Shown here in pieces: positions 27,801 to 39,800 of a stretch of DNA of 64,000 nt. Source of the stretch: Ostrinia nubilalis (lineage: Eukaryota > Arthropoda > Insecta > Lepidoptera > Crambidae); contig NC_087110.1 in NCBI RefSeq assembly GCF_963855985.1, forward strand, positions 8,919,001-8,983,000, written 5' to 3'. Position numbers and translations under genes: made by a program. Within the stretch, counting starts at the first letter, position 1. The number at the start of each line of letters is the position of its first letter. The notes under the pieces are model-generated. The model was not told the origin of the DNA. It searched no databases and worked only from the letters and a program-made list of their open reading frames with translations.

Positions 27801-30800
27801 CCATTACTCGTAATTTAACCGGCCTTTCTCTTCAGCAAGTTTCCGTTATTTTAACCGGTCTTTTCGGCACTCAAAATACGGTCCTGCATTTCAATTCAGT
27901 ATTATTAGACTAGCCAGGCAATGAAATACTTATGCCAGTGCCTGTCATTCGGTTAGAAACAAATTGGTACCAACTCATTTATAATACATGACCCCTCTGT
28001 GATTGGATAGTGTGGAAATAGAAATGGAAAAAGTACAAAGGCTGGATAAACAAATCAGAGTAAAACCTTTTAGTGAAGACTTTTTTGTAGAGTCGATCCA
28101 TGAGGAAAAGAACGAAGGATTTGTTAGAAAAAATTTACTCTGTTCTACGATGCCAAAGATAGAGGAGAAGAAACATTATTTAAAAACTAGAAAGTAGGTG
28201 TATTTCGCAGCAGCTTGATGAAATAGCGACAATCTGGTGAAGGTCGCGGGAAGTACCTGGATGCGGGCAACGCAGGACTGATCGTTGTGGAAATCCTTGG
28301 GGGAGGCCTTTGTCCAGCAGTGAACGTCATTTGGCTGAAACGAACGTGCTTCGTGTCTTTCCTTGGGTGTTTTCAGCAGTGAACTGTCATAGTCATAGGC
28401 TGACATAATGAGAAAACTAAACTAAAACAGAGATACGAGCTCACCAAAATAATAGGCAACCTCTGTGCCCGTCAATGAAAGCTCCAAATAATTATAAATT
28501 TAGGAAATGAAATCAAAACTAAAGCCTGGTCCGTGAGCACGTAGAATTTTGTCCAATGACCCCAAGCTACCCATCCTTATCGTTCGCGCGTAATTATGTT
28601 AATTATGTTGCTTATGGACAAAATTCTACGTGCTCACGGACTAGGCTTTATACATAATATATTGTACTTTCATATCATGTGAAGAAAATAGTACAAAATC
28701 CTACCATAGTCTGGAACTTTCCATATTCCATAAACGCCGAGTTATTCCGAGTTATTTTAGTAATGTTTCCATTGCACGAACTTTTCCTATAATACTTTGC
28801 TTGTTCGCGCTGATATGTCGGGATCCATCGACCGAAGTTAGAAACTAATAAGATTTTCGTATAATATACTGATAAGTTGAGGTTTTTTATGAATAGACCC
28901 TGAAAACTACTTTCTTACCTTGGTGTTATATTACAAAGAGATAACGAAAAAGTCGTTTTTTGCCTTAAAATTAATTTTGAATCATAAGATTTGCAACTCA
29001 TTCAAATTAATTGTATCAATTTACTCAGTTTCCAGCACAAAAAAATACATCAATACGACAAACGTAGGGGAAAGTAGTACGAGATGATCCCCTTAAGCGG
29101 GAATCGCTATAAAATACATATTTTTCAATGTAAACCAAAAATAAAGACGATTACTACTAGTATATTTATCTATCCAACTTTCCTTATACTCAAAACCAGA
29201 AATTAATTGAGGTTTCATTAAAATATTTCATTTTTTGCAAAACCTTACAAAGTGATCATCTTGTACACCCCTGTGGGTAAGATGATCCCCCAGGTAGGGG
29301 TAAGATGATCCCTATGATTCTATTCTATGATCTATTCTTTTCTGGTTGTATTCCTTTCGGAGTACCTAATTATCCGAACAAATCGTTAAAAAGTTAGAAA
29401 AGAAAAACATTTACGAATTAAATAACGAAAATAACTTATTCTTTCTTAGTACCTGCTAAATAGCGTTTAAATAATTTAAACGCTTTTTGGCTGGAGCTGT
29501 GTTGCATATATCACAAATAAATTCACCTGCTTCATCACCCTCTACCCCAGCACATGCTTTATGGCCCCATTTTCCACATGCATAACATTTTATCCATCCT
29601 TCACCCTTGGTATCGCTTGAAAACTTCTCTGTTCAGTACAGCCACTCAGTATCATCTTCTTCAGACTCAGGTGAGTTATATGAAGTTCTCTTTCTTTTAT
29701 TTCACTTCCCTTTACCTACTCCATTGACTTTTGTGTTTTAATTCTCAGGGATCATCTCGTACATATAGGAAGGGATCATCTTGACCCAAGTCCCACTTTT
29801 TGTTAAATATTTGCTACAATAATCTACAAGTACGCGGCCATGTTTTTATGGCCAAAATATTAAAATTAAACATAATAGAAAGCCTAAAGACAACAGTAGT
29901 TACATTTAACATTATTTGAATAAAAGTAACATAAACTCAAAGTCATGCCTATTTTAGATCAGAAGTACACAATTTTTCTTTTTTCTCGTCAAATTCGATG
30001 TGTCGCTCACGCCACCATTACGATTTGACTGAGGCGGGGAGGTGTCCAGAGCTATGTTTTACCAGTGAAAGAAACTAAATGACGTTAGTGGTTTCAGCAC
30101 AATCGCAAAGGATCATCTTACCCCAGGGGATCAACTCGTACTACTTTCCCCTAATTTAATTTTGAACTTTTTTTAGATCATCATAAAATTCACAATCTAT
30201 TATGAAGGTTCGTCCTCCTTCGAATTCATTTATTTGTTTTCTCTATATTCATGCCTAAATCACCCTATGATATAATTCTGAACCCTCAACTCTATGCTTT
30301 GGTGCTAACTTACTATAGATAAAATAACTTATGTATGAAGTACCAAGCATTTATCTATGGTCTCAGCAACCCCGACCATAAACAATTGATTCCGACACGA
30401 AGTTATATGGAACAGTGCCAATAGTTTCTTTTATAGTAAACGTAGAATTTTCACCCTTATTCTCAAGGACTAAAGGCAGAAGATATCAAGGTAAACTTGA
30501 GCTGTCAAATCGTGTACTAGAACGGGGACAAAGGATGAATTGTGTGTTCTTTAAGCAGGCAGTAGAGGCTAACCTATCTACATTTTTATTTTTCTAGGAT
30601 ATAAGTAGTTAGATAAAGAATACAAAATTATTACTATGATTGACACCACACAATAGAAACAATGTTGAAAGAATCGGTAGCATTAAAAACTCCCCAAGAT
30701 ATCATTAATTGAAAATCACATAATTGAACTTTCTGAAAAACGCTCTATACAAATCGTTACACCCTTATGACGCTAGGTCAGGTACTTTAGATATTGAAGA

Positions 30801-33800
30801 TTTTCTAACCAACCCTTTTTCTTTGCGGTCCAGTATAGATAAGGTACTACGGGATTTAGGCACTTACTTGATTTACTAGCTTAGATAACTACCTACAAAA
30901 CAGATTTTTTTAAATAATAATAATATAATAATAATAATATAATAATAATAATACGTTTATTATCGGACCATTATGATCCATACATTGTGTTAGTAACAAT
31001 CTTATACTTAAAAACTAGGTTAGTAGTAACATAAATCAGTCAAAAAACCGGTTTCTGGATCCATGCAAGTGAATATTAATCCAGTGCTTAAAGATGGGAC
31101 ACGATGGCCTATCTTTGATAACCGACAGGATGCTGTTGGCGCCTTCACGTATCCTCGCAAGCATCGACGCTGTTCGTTTACGGATGATAGCGTAGAAGTC
31201 ATCCACACTCGCTTCCGCGAACATAGTCGAAGCACTGCAGAACCTTGGTAGCCCCATCAGCATCCTGAAGGCATTGTTGTACTGAACCCTGAGAGCGTTA
31301 TAGGTCTTTTGCGTGAAGTCACACCACAGACTGCAGGTGTAAAATGTTTGACAGAATGCCTTAAAGAGGGTAATTTTGACATCTCTTGTGCACCTGGCAA
31401 ACCTGCGGGCGAGCATGTTGCATCGGACCGCCAACGCTCTCCTCTCTCGTTCAATGTCACAGTCATCCGATAGGTTTTCAGTGACAATGTGTCCAAGGTA
31501 TTTGAATTGAGTTACTCTCTCCAGTTCTACATTGAGAAGTTTCACTGGAGGTATTGGAATTGATTTCTTATTACCTGATCGAAAAACCATGAATTGACTT
31601 TTTTTGACATTATAAAGAAGTCCATGCTTAGAAGCATATTCTTCACACACCGACAGTAATTTGCACAGACCATTTGCCGTTGGGCACAGCAACACCATGT
31701 CGTCTGCGTAACTAATGCTGTTGATCATAAGACCGTCAACTGAGCAGCCGACCCTGGTGTCGCTGAGCTCAACGATGAGGTCGTTCACATAAAGGCTAAA
31801 AAGCGCAGGAGACGTCAGCCCTCCCTGTCTCACCCCACATTCAAGGGTGTACTCATCAGACAGCTCTCCAGACCATCTGACCTGGTTAATCTGATTACCA
31901 TACCAGTACTGAAAAGTAGTAATTAGTTCAGGTGGCAATGCTATGTCAGATAGTTTCGACCACAATAACTTATAATTAACCAGGTCAAATGCTTTAGAGA
32001 GATCCAGGAAAGCAGCATACACAGGCGTCCTTCTCTGGGTATAGTACCTGACTGTATGCTAAAGAAAAAGGCCCTCCGCATTTCTGAAATCTTAGTAAAT
32101 TTTTCATACAACTCTGAAAGTTCGGACTAAAAGTATTACCAGTATTACCAATATACGGCCCATTGATTCCATACCACAAAACTGTTGGAACATTGCCCAA
32201 AACTTGTTAACTGAAGAGCGATGTATCCTTTGATTGTTTACTGGAAAATAATCGAATATAGTGTCTATGAACTTATGAGTTTCTGCGAGTTCCTAGAGAT
32301 ATATATAGGTTGATTTTATTGTTAGCGAAGTTTATACATAGTTAGAACTACATGTATAGGGTAAACTTGTCAAACTTCTTGGAATACTTTGACTCTTCTT
32401 CTTGAACATTATGACTGTTCTTCGGTTATGACTTCCAGATTTCCTGTGAACGTTCGTGAGTATTTGTGAATTTCTGAGTAAACATAAGAAGTTATACCTA
32501 TAATTTGTTTTGGATTATAATTTGGATTATATGCAGAGTTTAAAATTTCCAGTTTTAAACTCTGCATTATTAAGCCATTTTAGCAACACGAAACCATAAA
32601 ACATCTCCCTGTATACCTCTACCCTTTCATTAGACTTTGGTTTCATTGGAAGCCAAAGTGTAGACTGTAGATCCTAATTATACAGGAGTTGTAGTGATGG
32701 GAAAACATGGTGCTATAAGCCCCGTTTTTATCTAAGACAGAATGCTGATATGAGAAAAAGCATCAAAGCCTAGAACTATTTTACAATGTCTTCAAAACGG
32801 TTCCATTGCAATCCCCTCTTACCCCAATCACTAAACTCTATTCTCCTCTCTTCCAGGCCCTCGTAGCTCGCATCCAAAAAGAAAGAGACGCCGCTCTTGC
32901 CGAAGCTGCCAGCTGCCGCGAGAGAGCCGAAGCTGCCGCTGCTGCCGCGAACAGGGCAGCCAGGGACCGAGACAGTGCGGCCACTGAGCTGGACGTGCTG
33001 AGGGAGAGATGGGAGAAGGCGCACCAGCAGCACCAGAAACTTACTGTGAGTGCAATGTTCAAGAATCTTTCTATAGGTCGCATAACGAAAGTTGAGGTGA
33101 ACGCATACTTACACTGGTGTAATATTTGAATTCAGAGCAAATGAGCAAACAAATCAATTAGAATACGCAAGACGTCAGCGCGACAAGATACGAATCTTTA
33201 CATGTGTTGCAAGAGTTGTGTTACAACCTCAACTCTTGCTGCGCGACCTATACCTTCGATTAAAAAATAACAGAACTTAATTACCGTGGGATCAATGGCG
33301 ATAGCGAAAGAAACAGCTGTCTAAGCAGTTTTTGATGAATCGATAGCAATTCGATGATTGAAACAATAGATTTTTGTATCAGTTTTTGTACACACGACAG
33401 CACATCAGGTTACCCATTTTTGTTGCAAACTCGCCCCTATTACAACTGCACAAGAACCCACAGTGGTTACGTTGACGTGCCGTCGTCCGTACGTCTATGG
33501 TCCAAATGACGCGTTTTTACTCAGGCGGACAGAATGTATGAACTTCTAGCTAGTAATTTAGTATGTCAATATCGTATCGCGTATCGAAACGCGCAAGTAA
33601 AAACGCATCATCTGGACCAGCTCTTTGTGTAATGTGCTCGAAAAGGTTCAAAATATAGGTATGATTGTAATATGAAAATGTTGTTGAAGGTTTCCAATGC
33701 ACTATTTTTATGTTTCAGATGGAGCGAGATGATGCTTTGACGGAGCTAGAAATATTGAAGGAGAAACTCGACAAGGCCCTGTACTCCACTCAGAAGACCA

Positions 33801-36800
33801 TCGAGGAGAAAGAGACCGCGCACAAAGAATACGAAAAAATGCTCGAAAAGTATGATAGGTACTTTGTGTTCTGGATGTCGTCTTGTGTTGGTGGCGATGT
33901 TATTGTCCGTAGATCGAAAAACAACTGTAATTTCTTAACTATTAAGTCTCGATTCCTTGTTGCAGGTCTCAGAACGAAATCTACCGACTGCAAAACAAGA
34001 TAGACATTCTGGAAGCCGACAAAGACCGCATCGAACTCGAACTGGAAAAACAAGTACACTTATCCACGAAATCGAGGGAAGACCAGAGAAAGTTACAAGA
34101 CGAACTGGCTAGATTACAGGAAATGTACGACAGGGCATCGTTGCAACTGGGCAGGACCAAAGAACAGGAAGAAAAAGCTAAGGAAGACATGGACAGACTG
34201 CATGTTGATATCGAAATGGTTCGCGAACGGTATGAGAAGAGTCAGATCGAGTTGAGAAGGCTCCAAGCCGAGAAGGAGAAGTTGGTTGCAGATAACGAAC
34301 GGTTGCAATTTGAGTATGACCGAGCTATGACACAGTGTGGTAAAGCGCAGGCGTCAAATGAGAAGACTCAAGAAGAAATGGCCAGAGTTCAGATCGAGCT
34401 TGAAAAGATGTACGATAAACATGACAAAGTGTCGGCGGAGATGAGAAGAGTGCAAGCGGAATTGGATAAGGTGAAGCAAGATGCAAGCGGGGCGAGAGAA
34501 GAGGCGGAGAGGTACGCGGCGCGCTACGGAAAGTACCACGATACGAAGGAAGAGCATGAGAGGACTAAACTGGAGGTGGAGCGCCTTCGCACGCGGCTAG
34601 AGAAGACCACGCTTGAGCTGGAGCGAGCGAGGAAGGCCGACGAGGAGGTTGTGCGGCTGCGCTCTGAGTTGGAACGCGTCGAGGGCCTCCGAGGTAAATA
34701 CCAATTTGAACAGGACAAGTGGACTAACGAACTGAACCGAATGCAGGCGGAACTCGACAAATTCCGCGAACGCTTCGAGGCGTCGCAGGCCGAAGTCCAG
34801 CGCATGCAAGCCGAAAAGGAACAAGCAGAGACGAAACTCCACGAACTGAATATACAACTGGAGTTGTCGAAGAGCGAAGTGACGAAACTGAGTGGAGCGT
34901 TAGAGAAGCAGCGGACTGATCTTGAACGCGCTCATATTGAGTGTGAAAAGTTCAGAGATAGGTGTGAGAAGCTTAAGTTGCGGTCAGAGCAGCTGGATAA
35001 AGACAATGAAAGACTTAAGGGCGAGTTGCAACAGATCGAAAGGATGAAGTTGCAAGCGGTGGCCGGAGATAAGGCGCGAACTGAGGATCGACTAGAAATC
35101 GAACGTCTTCGTGACAAACTCGAAAAAGCAATTCAAGCGAGAGATTCTACAGAAATGGAAGCGGGTCGACTAGCAAAGGAACTTGAAAAGTCTCAGATGC
35201 ATCTAGCTAAGTATCAGGAAACAAACGAAACTACTCGAGTAGAGTACGACAGAATGACGAACGAGTTAGGAAGAATGCACGAGCGCCTTGAACGTACTAT
35301 TCTAGAAATGAGACAGATCGAACAAGAAAGAGATGCACTGAGAGCAGAAATACAGAACACGAGACGCAATGTGGAGCAACAACAGAGAACATTGGACCAC
35401 CGAACACAGGAGACTCTAGTGAAACTTCAGCAAGAACTTGCCCAATCGGTGCGAGACAGAGAAAAAATGGCGTCTATATTAGAACAGCGGGATAAACAGG
35501 CGGACGCAATAGAAAAGCAAATTGTGAAATTGGAAGCGGACACAAAACAGTTGACCATCGAACGCGATCAACTCGTAGCTCAATTAGAGAAGTCACAGGA
35601 TATGCTTGTGAATTTCCAGAGGGAACTGAACTCTTCGGAGGCGGAGTTGCAGAAGCAGCGTGAGGAGGTTCGCCGTCTCAAGGAGGAGCAGAGAAAGATG
35701 GCGCAAGACACGGAGCGGGGTGCAAAGGCAGTCCTCGAGAACCGGGAGAGAGAGATCGTTAAACTGCAGCAGCAAGTTCAATCAGCGGCGAAAGAAAGAG
35801 ACATGATCAGACAGCGAGCCGAAAAGGCGGAGAAAGAGGCTCAAAAGGTCGGCGAGCTTGATAAATGGCGAGCGGCAGTCGAAGCGGAGAAGATGAAGGC
35901 GATCGCAGCAGAGAAAGCGCTGTCGGAATGCCAGCAGCGCTTGCAGAGTCTCGAGAAGCAGTTCCATGCGCAACAGCAGCAGTTGCAGCAGCTTCAAGCG
36001 CGCGGGCCGTCGGACGTGCGCGAGGTTCAAAAGCAGCTGGAAGCGGCTCAAGGCGAGGCGCGCTCGCTGGCCACGGAGCGCGAGCGGTGCCAGGCGCAGC
36101 TGGAGATGCTTGTGCAGGAGTTGGAAAAGAGCCAGGTCAGTTGGAGGATAGCCCGGCCGAGAGCGGCTGGCGGGACGGCAATGCGGGGTTGAATCGAGTT
36201 TTGTTTTTATTTTGAAATTGGATTGATGGCAAAACTTTGATTTTCATAAAATTCACATCACGGTCAAAGATTACCTAATACATAATTTCAATTCCTTCTT
36301 TTACTTAAGTAACATAATCTAGCTATCAAACTTTTGACTAAAAGACAATGCCGGAAATTGGCGTCTTTTTTTTTTCGCGCGGCCATCGACCAAACCTTGT
36401 TTTTTGATTACAAAATAGTGTAATAAACCAAACTTACTATGACATGTAGGTATACCTCTAAACTCAGTCTGAACTGAGTTACGAGCGTTAGAAGTTTGAT
36501 GATTTACATACTAGATTTGCTTTTTGCGTGCAAGTTTTGTGTGAAATTGAAACAAAATAGTGACATTGTATGTGTAAACAAACAATACCATCCATTAAAG
36601 GCTCCAGACATCAGTGTGGAGTAGAATCAGCGCAATAAAAAAATAGCGGATTATTTTGTTGCAATTTCTTACAAAACTTGCGCGCAAAAAGCAAATCTAG
36701 TATGTAAATCATCAAACTTCTAACGCTCGTAACTCAGTTCAGACTGAGTTTAGAGGTATACATGTCATAGTAAGTTTGGTTTATTACACTATTTTGTAAT

Positions 36801-39800
36801 CAAAAAACAAAGTTTGGTCGATGGCCGCGCGAAAAAAAAAAAGACGCCACCTTCCATACAAAATCTGGCATTGCCATTTGTACTGTGGTCCCTAAGTACG
36901 AGTGAATAAAAAAAACTATAATGTGAAATGTTAATGAGTGGTTTTTAGACAGTGATGCAGATTTCACTTTATTGTACTTAGATGCAGCATTAATAATAAT
37001 ATTTGTGAGTGTTAGAGCACCAGCTGACACAAGTGTTTATGATACATAGACTACTAATATTTAGGTTCTACCTACTTGTAAAATATCTGTTTTGGCTGTC
37101 CTTTTTCAAAGAGTAGCTTTATGTCTGCTTGCATCATTAGCAAACGGCGTTGGAAATTAAATTTTTCGGAACTAAAACTTTCTACGAAATCAAGTTTTGA
37201 CTGTCACTATCAACAACTTCACTATTATCGTGAAAAGACTGAAACTCGATTGAACCGACAACATTCGCGTTGTCCGCTTAATCATTGCACCGGTGTAACG
37301 TAGATGTTTTGATTTCGATGTTCATACATTTGGTTTCTGTTGGTCATTCGCCGGTCATGTCGAGTATTAGTAGCATGCCTCCCACAGCCCGAAGGGCATC
37401 CTCCAACCCCTCATATTTAGTTCCATCAAAGTGTTTGACGTCGAACTCATGAATGTTGTATTCTTTAAGCATTGCACCTGATGATGCGACTGCACGTACG
37501 CCAAATTAAAGTCACGATGTAGCACATAAAGTTTGTTTTGCATTGATAACAAAAAATAAGAGCTATGCGTGTATTCGCATCATGATTTCAACGCAACGCA
37601 CAAAGGCCTGACCCGAGCGCACGAAATGAATAAGCACGAAGGAAATGTCTTAGGATAATAGCACCCATAAGGTAATTAAATCGGCAAATTCTTTATGTTT
37701 CTCAGTTTCATTCGAAACAGAGCATTTCTTATTGAACTTTGCACGTACTTTACTATTGTAAATGTTGTGTTCACACAGATCGTTTTTGTAATGCTCTTTT
37801 TAGATTGAAACAATGTTAAGTTCAACGAAATCTTCAAGCGATGCATTGTCATTATAATTATTATATTAATATGTTTGCATGGCATGATCTATCGTATCGT
37901 TATCACTGACAAATAAAGCAAATAGAATAGCGGTTAGATCACGCCATACAACATATTGTGATAATTAATAATCAGGTTTTCTACAAAGTAAAATGAATAA
38001 TATAACGACGCATTTATGAAAAAAAAAACGGAATGCAAATATCTGCGCTCGGGCAAGTCTTAAATGTTGGGTGCAAAACTGGCAGCTTCATGTATCAAAC
38101 TTGATAATAATTATTTTTACTTGTCTTTTTCAGCTGCATTTCGCTACTGTATTGTGTATATTTGCAACATCTATCATCGTCATAAGAATTAAATATGTTT
38201 TAAAACGAATCACTTTTGTCATTGAATATCTAGCTGCGTTAAGGTTTTATATTTTGCAAAGTTATGTGTACAAAATTCGCTTCTTGATTGAGCCTCAATA
38301 CATTTTGAGATAGCTTTGAAAGGGCTTACGTTTTGTGAATATGTTGTCAAACTTTTCGCTCTTTGTTTATGATAATTTGCTTCTTCTTACTTTGTTCTTA
38401 CGGTCTGTTTTCGATCACAGCTCGATCTGCACGAAGCGAACAAGAAATTACAAGCGGCTGGCGCTCAGAACGCCAAAGCTGGGGAAGATACAGCCCAAGC
38501 TAGAAGACAGCTGCAAGAAGAATTCAAGAAATTAGAAGACGCGAGAAAACAGTTTGAAGATCAAAGAAGAACGGTTGAGAACAGAAGGAAAGAGATAGAA
38601 GAGAAGGAGAAGTCGCTAACGGAATTAGATCGACAGTTAAAGAAGAGAAAAGAGCAAATGGACCAAATGGAAGCCTCTTTGAGGAAGGTAATACTTGTAA
38701 ATGTTATTTGTATCATGCAGAACGAAGTACTTATTTAAAAGCTTTATTGGAATTATTACAATGATATCGTCTAGATACACAATGAAGAATCTTATTTTGA
38801 TAAAACTATCATTTACTTTGAGCATTGAAATACACTACAAAAATAGCATACCACAGCTCGTTCGACAATCATAATAATAATCAATCATTACAAAATCGAT
38901 ACGTTCTTTCTGTAATATCCCTTTTTTTTTTAAACTCTATCTGTTGAAACTCTTTTTCTAAGTCCAAATAAATCCGTCAATTGTGAAGTACGAAACGAAG
39001 GCAAGGATAATTGCTATTTGAAGTCTAAAATGTATTCCGTTTCTAACATTCTAGGCCGGCGGCAGTACAGCAGCGGTAACTGACCTGAACCGCAAGCTGA
39101 CAGACTCACAGAAGGACGCAGAGACCCTCAAACAACAGCTGGACCAGACGAAGGAGGAGGCCAAGCGCCTCACCACAGAGACCGAGCGGCTGCTGCAGTT
39201 AGTGCAGATGTCACAGGAAGAACAGGCGCAGAAGGAGAAGCAGATAATGGACCTGCAACAGTAAGTTATTGCTTTGTTATTATTATTTTCTTAGGAAAAT
39301 TAGCACACATTTTGTTGTTATACTTACTCGTTTCCTTCATTACTGATCCTTGAGTGACTTGACTTTTGAGTCTTTCTTTATAGATCAGTGGAAACATAAT
39401 ATAACTCCAAAAGAAGCACCTTTCGATTCAAAACTTCATAATTTGTAGGGATAGGGCTATCTATATCATAATGAATACAAAATGCCAGGGTTAAGTACCT
39501 TTGAATTAAATCGACCCCCAAAAAAGATACGCAAACTCTCAGAAAAACTTATGATTGATATTTTGTATTTATTTTATCCAGATCTGTGAGGAACCTTCAA
39601 GCCAAACTGAAAAGTCAGCAACAAGCACAAGCACAAAGAGAAGAGGTAAATCGAAATTATTTTAACTATTTATTATCAATAATCTTAAATAAAAAAGTTA
39701 TTACAAACATTTTGCCAATCTAATGAAATAATATCTTTAACTAACTCTAAAATCTGATTAAGTAATAACGGGCAGTTGCAAAACTTTAATGTCTTTCAAC

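Larger units (their letters stand above)
22961..32856 (+). other. brp: Intron 9 of brp (9.9 kb), repeat-rich
   Basis: No host coding exon is recognised. It contains a DNA element with a nested RTE tail (23552-24177), a CCGGATATCC cluster, RTE tails at 26770 and 28236, the second foldback MITE (28520), a pogo-like transposon (29067-30151), a LINE fragment (30905-32060) and a family B repeat (32628). The remaining stretches, such as 25190-26600 and 27000-28000, are AT-rich and show nothing I can name. Confidence 0.85.
36136..38420 (+). other. brp: Intron 12 of brp (2.3 kb)
   Basis: Holds a 528 bp foldback element at 36346-36873 and a broken, protein-like stretch on the minus strand at about 37100-37880. 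37900-38420 is AT-rich and shows nothing else I can support. Confidence 0.85.

Noticed and set aside
34354..34857. Several minus-strand frames within exon 12
   Set aside because: Antisense shadows rich in Ser and Leu, as expected opposite Glu/Arg/Leu coil codons.
35865..36215. 116-codon frame in another phase inside exon 12
   Set aside because: Overlaps the well-supported coil frame; Ala/Arg-rich composition comes from shifted GC-rich codons.
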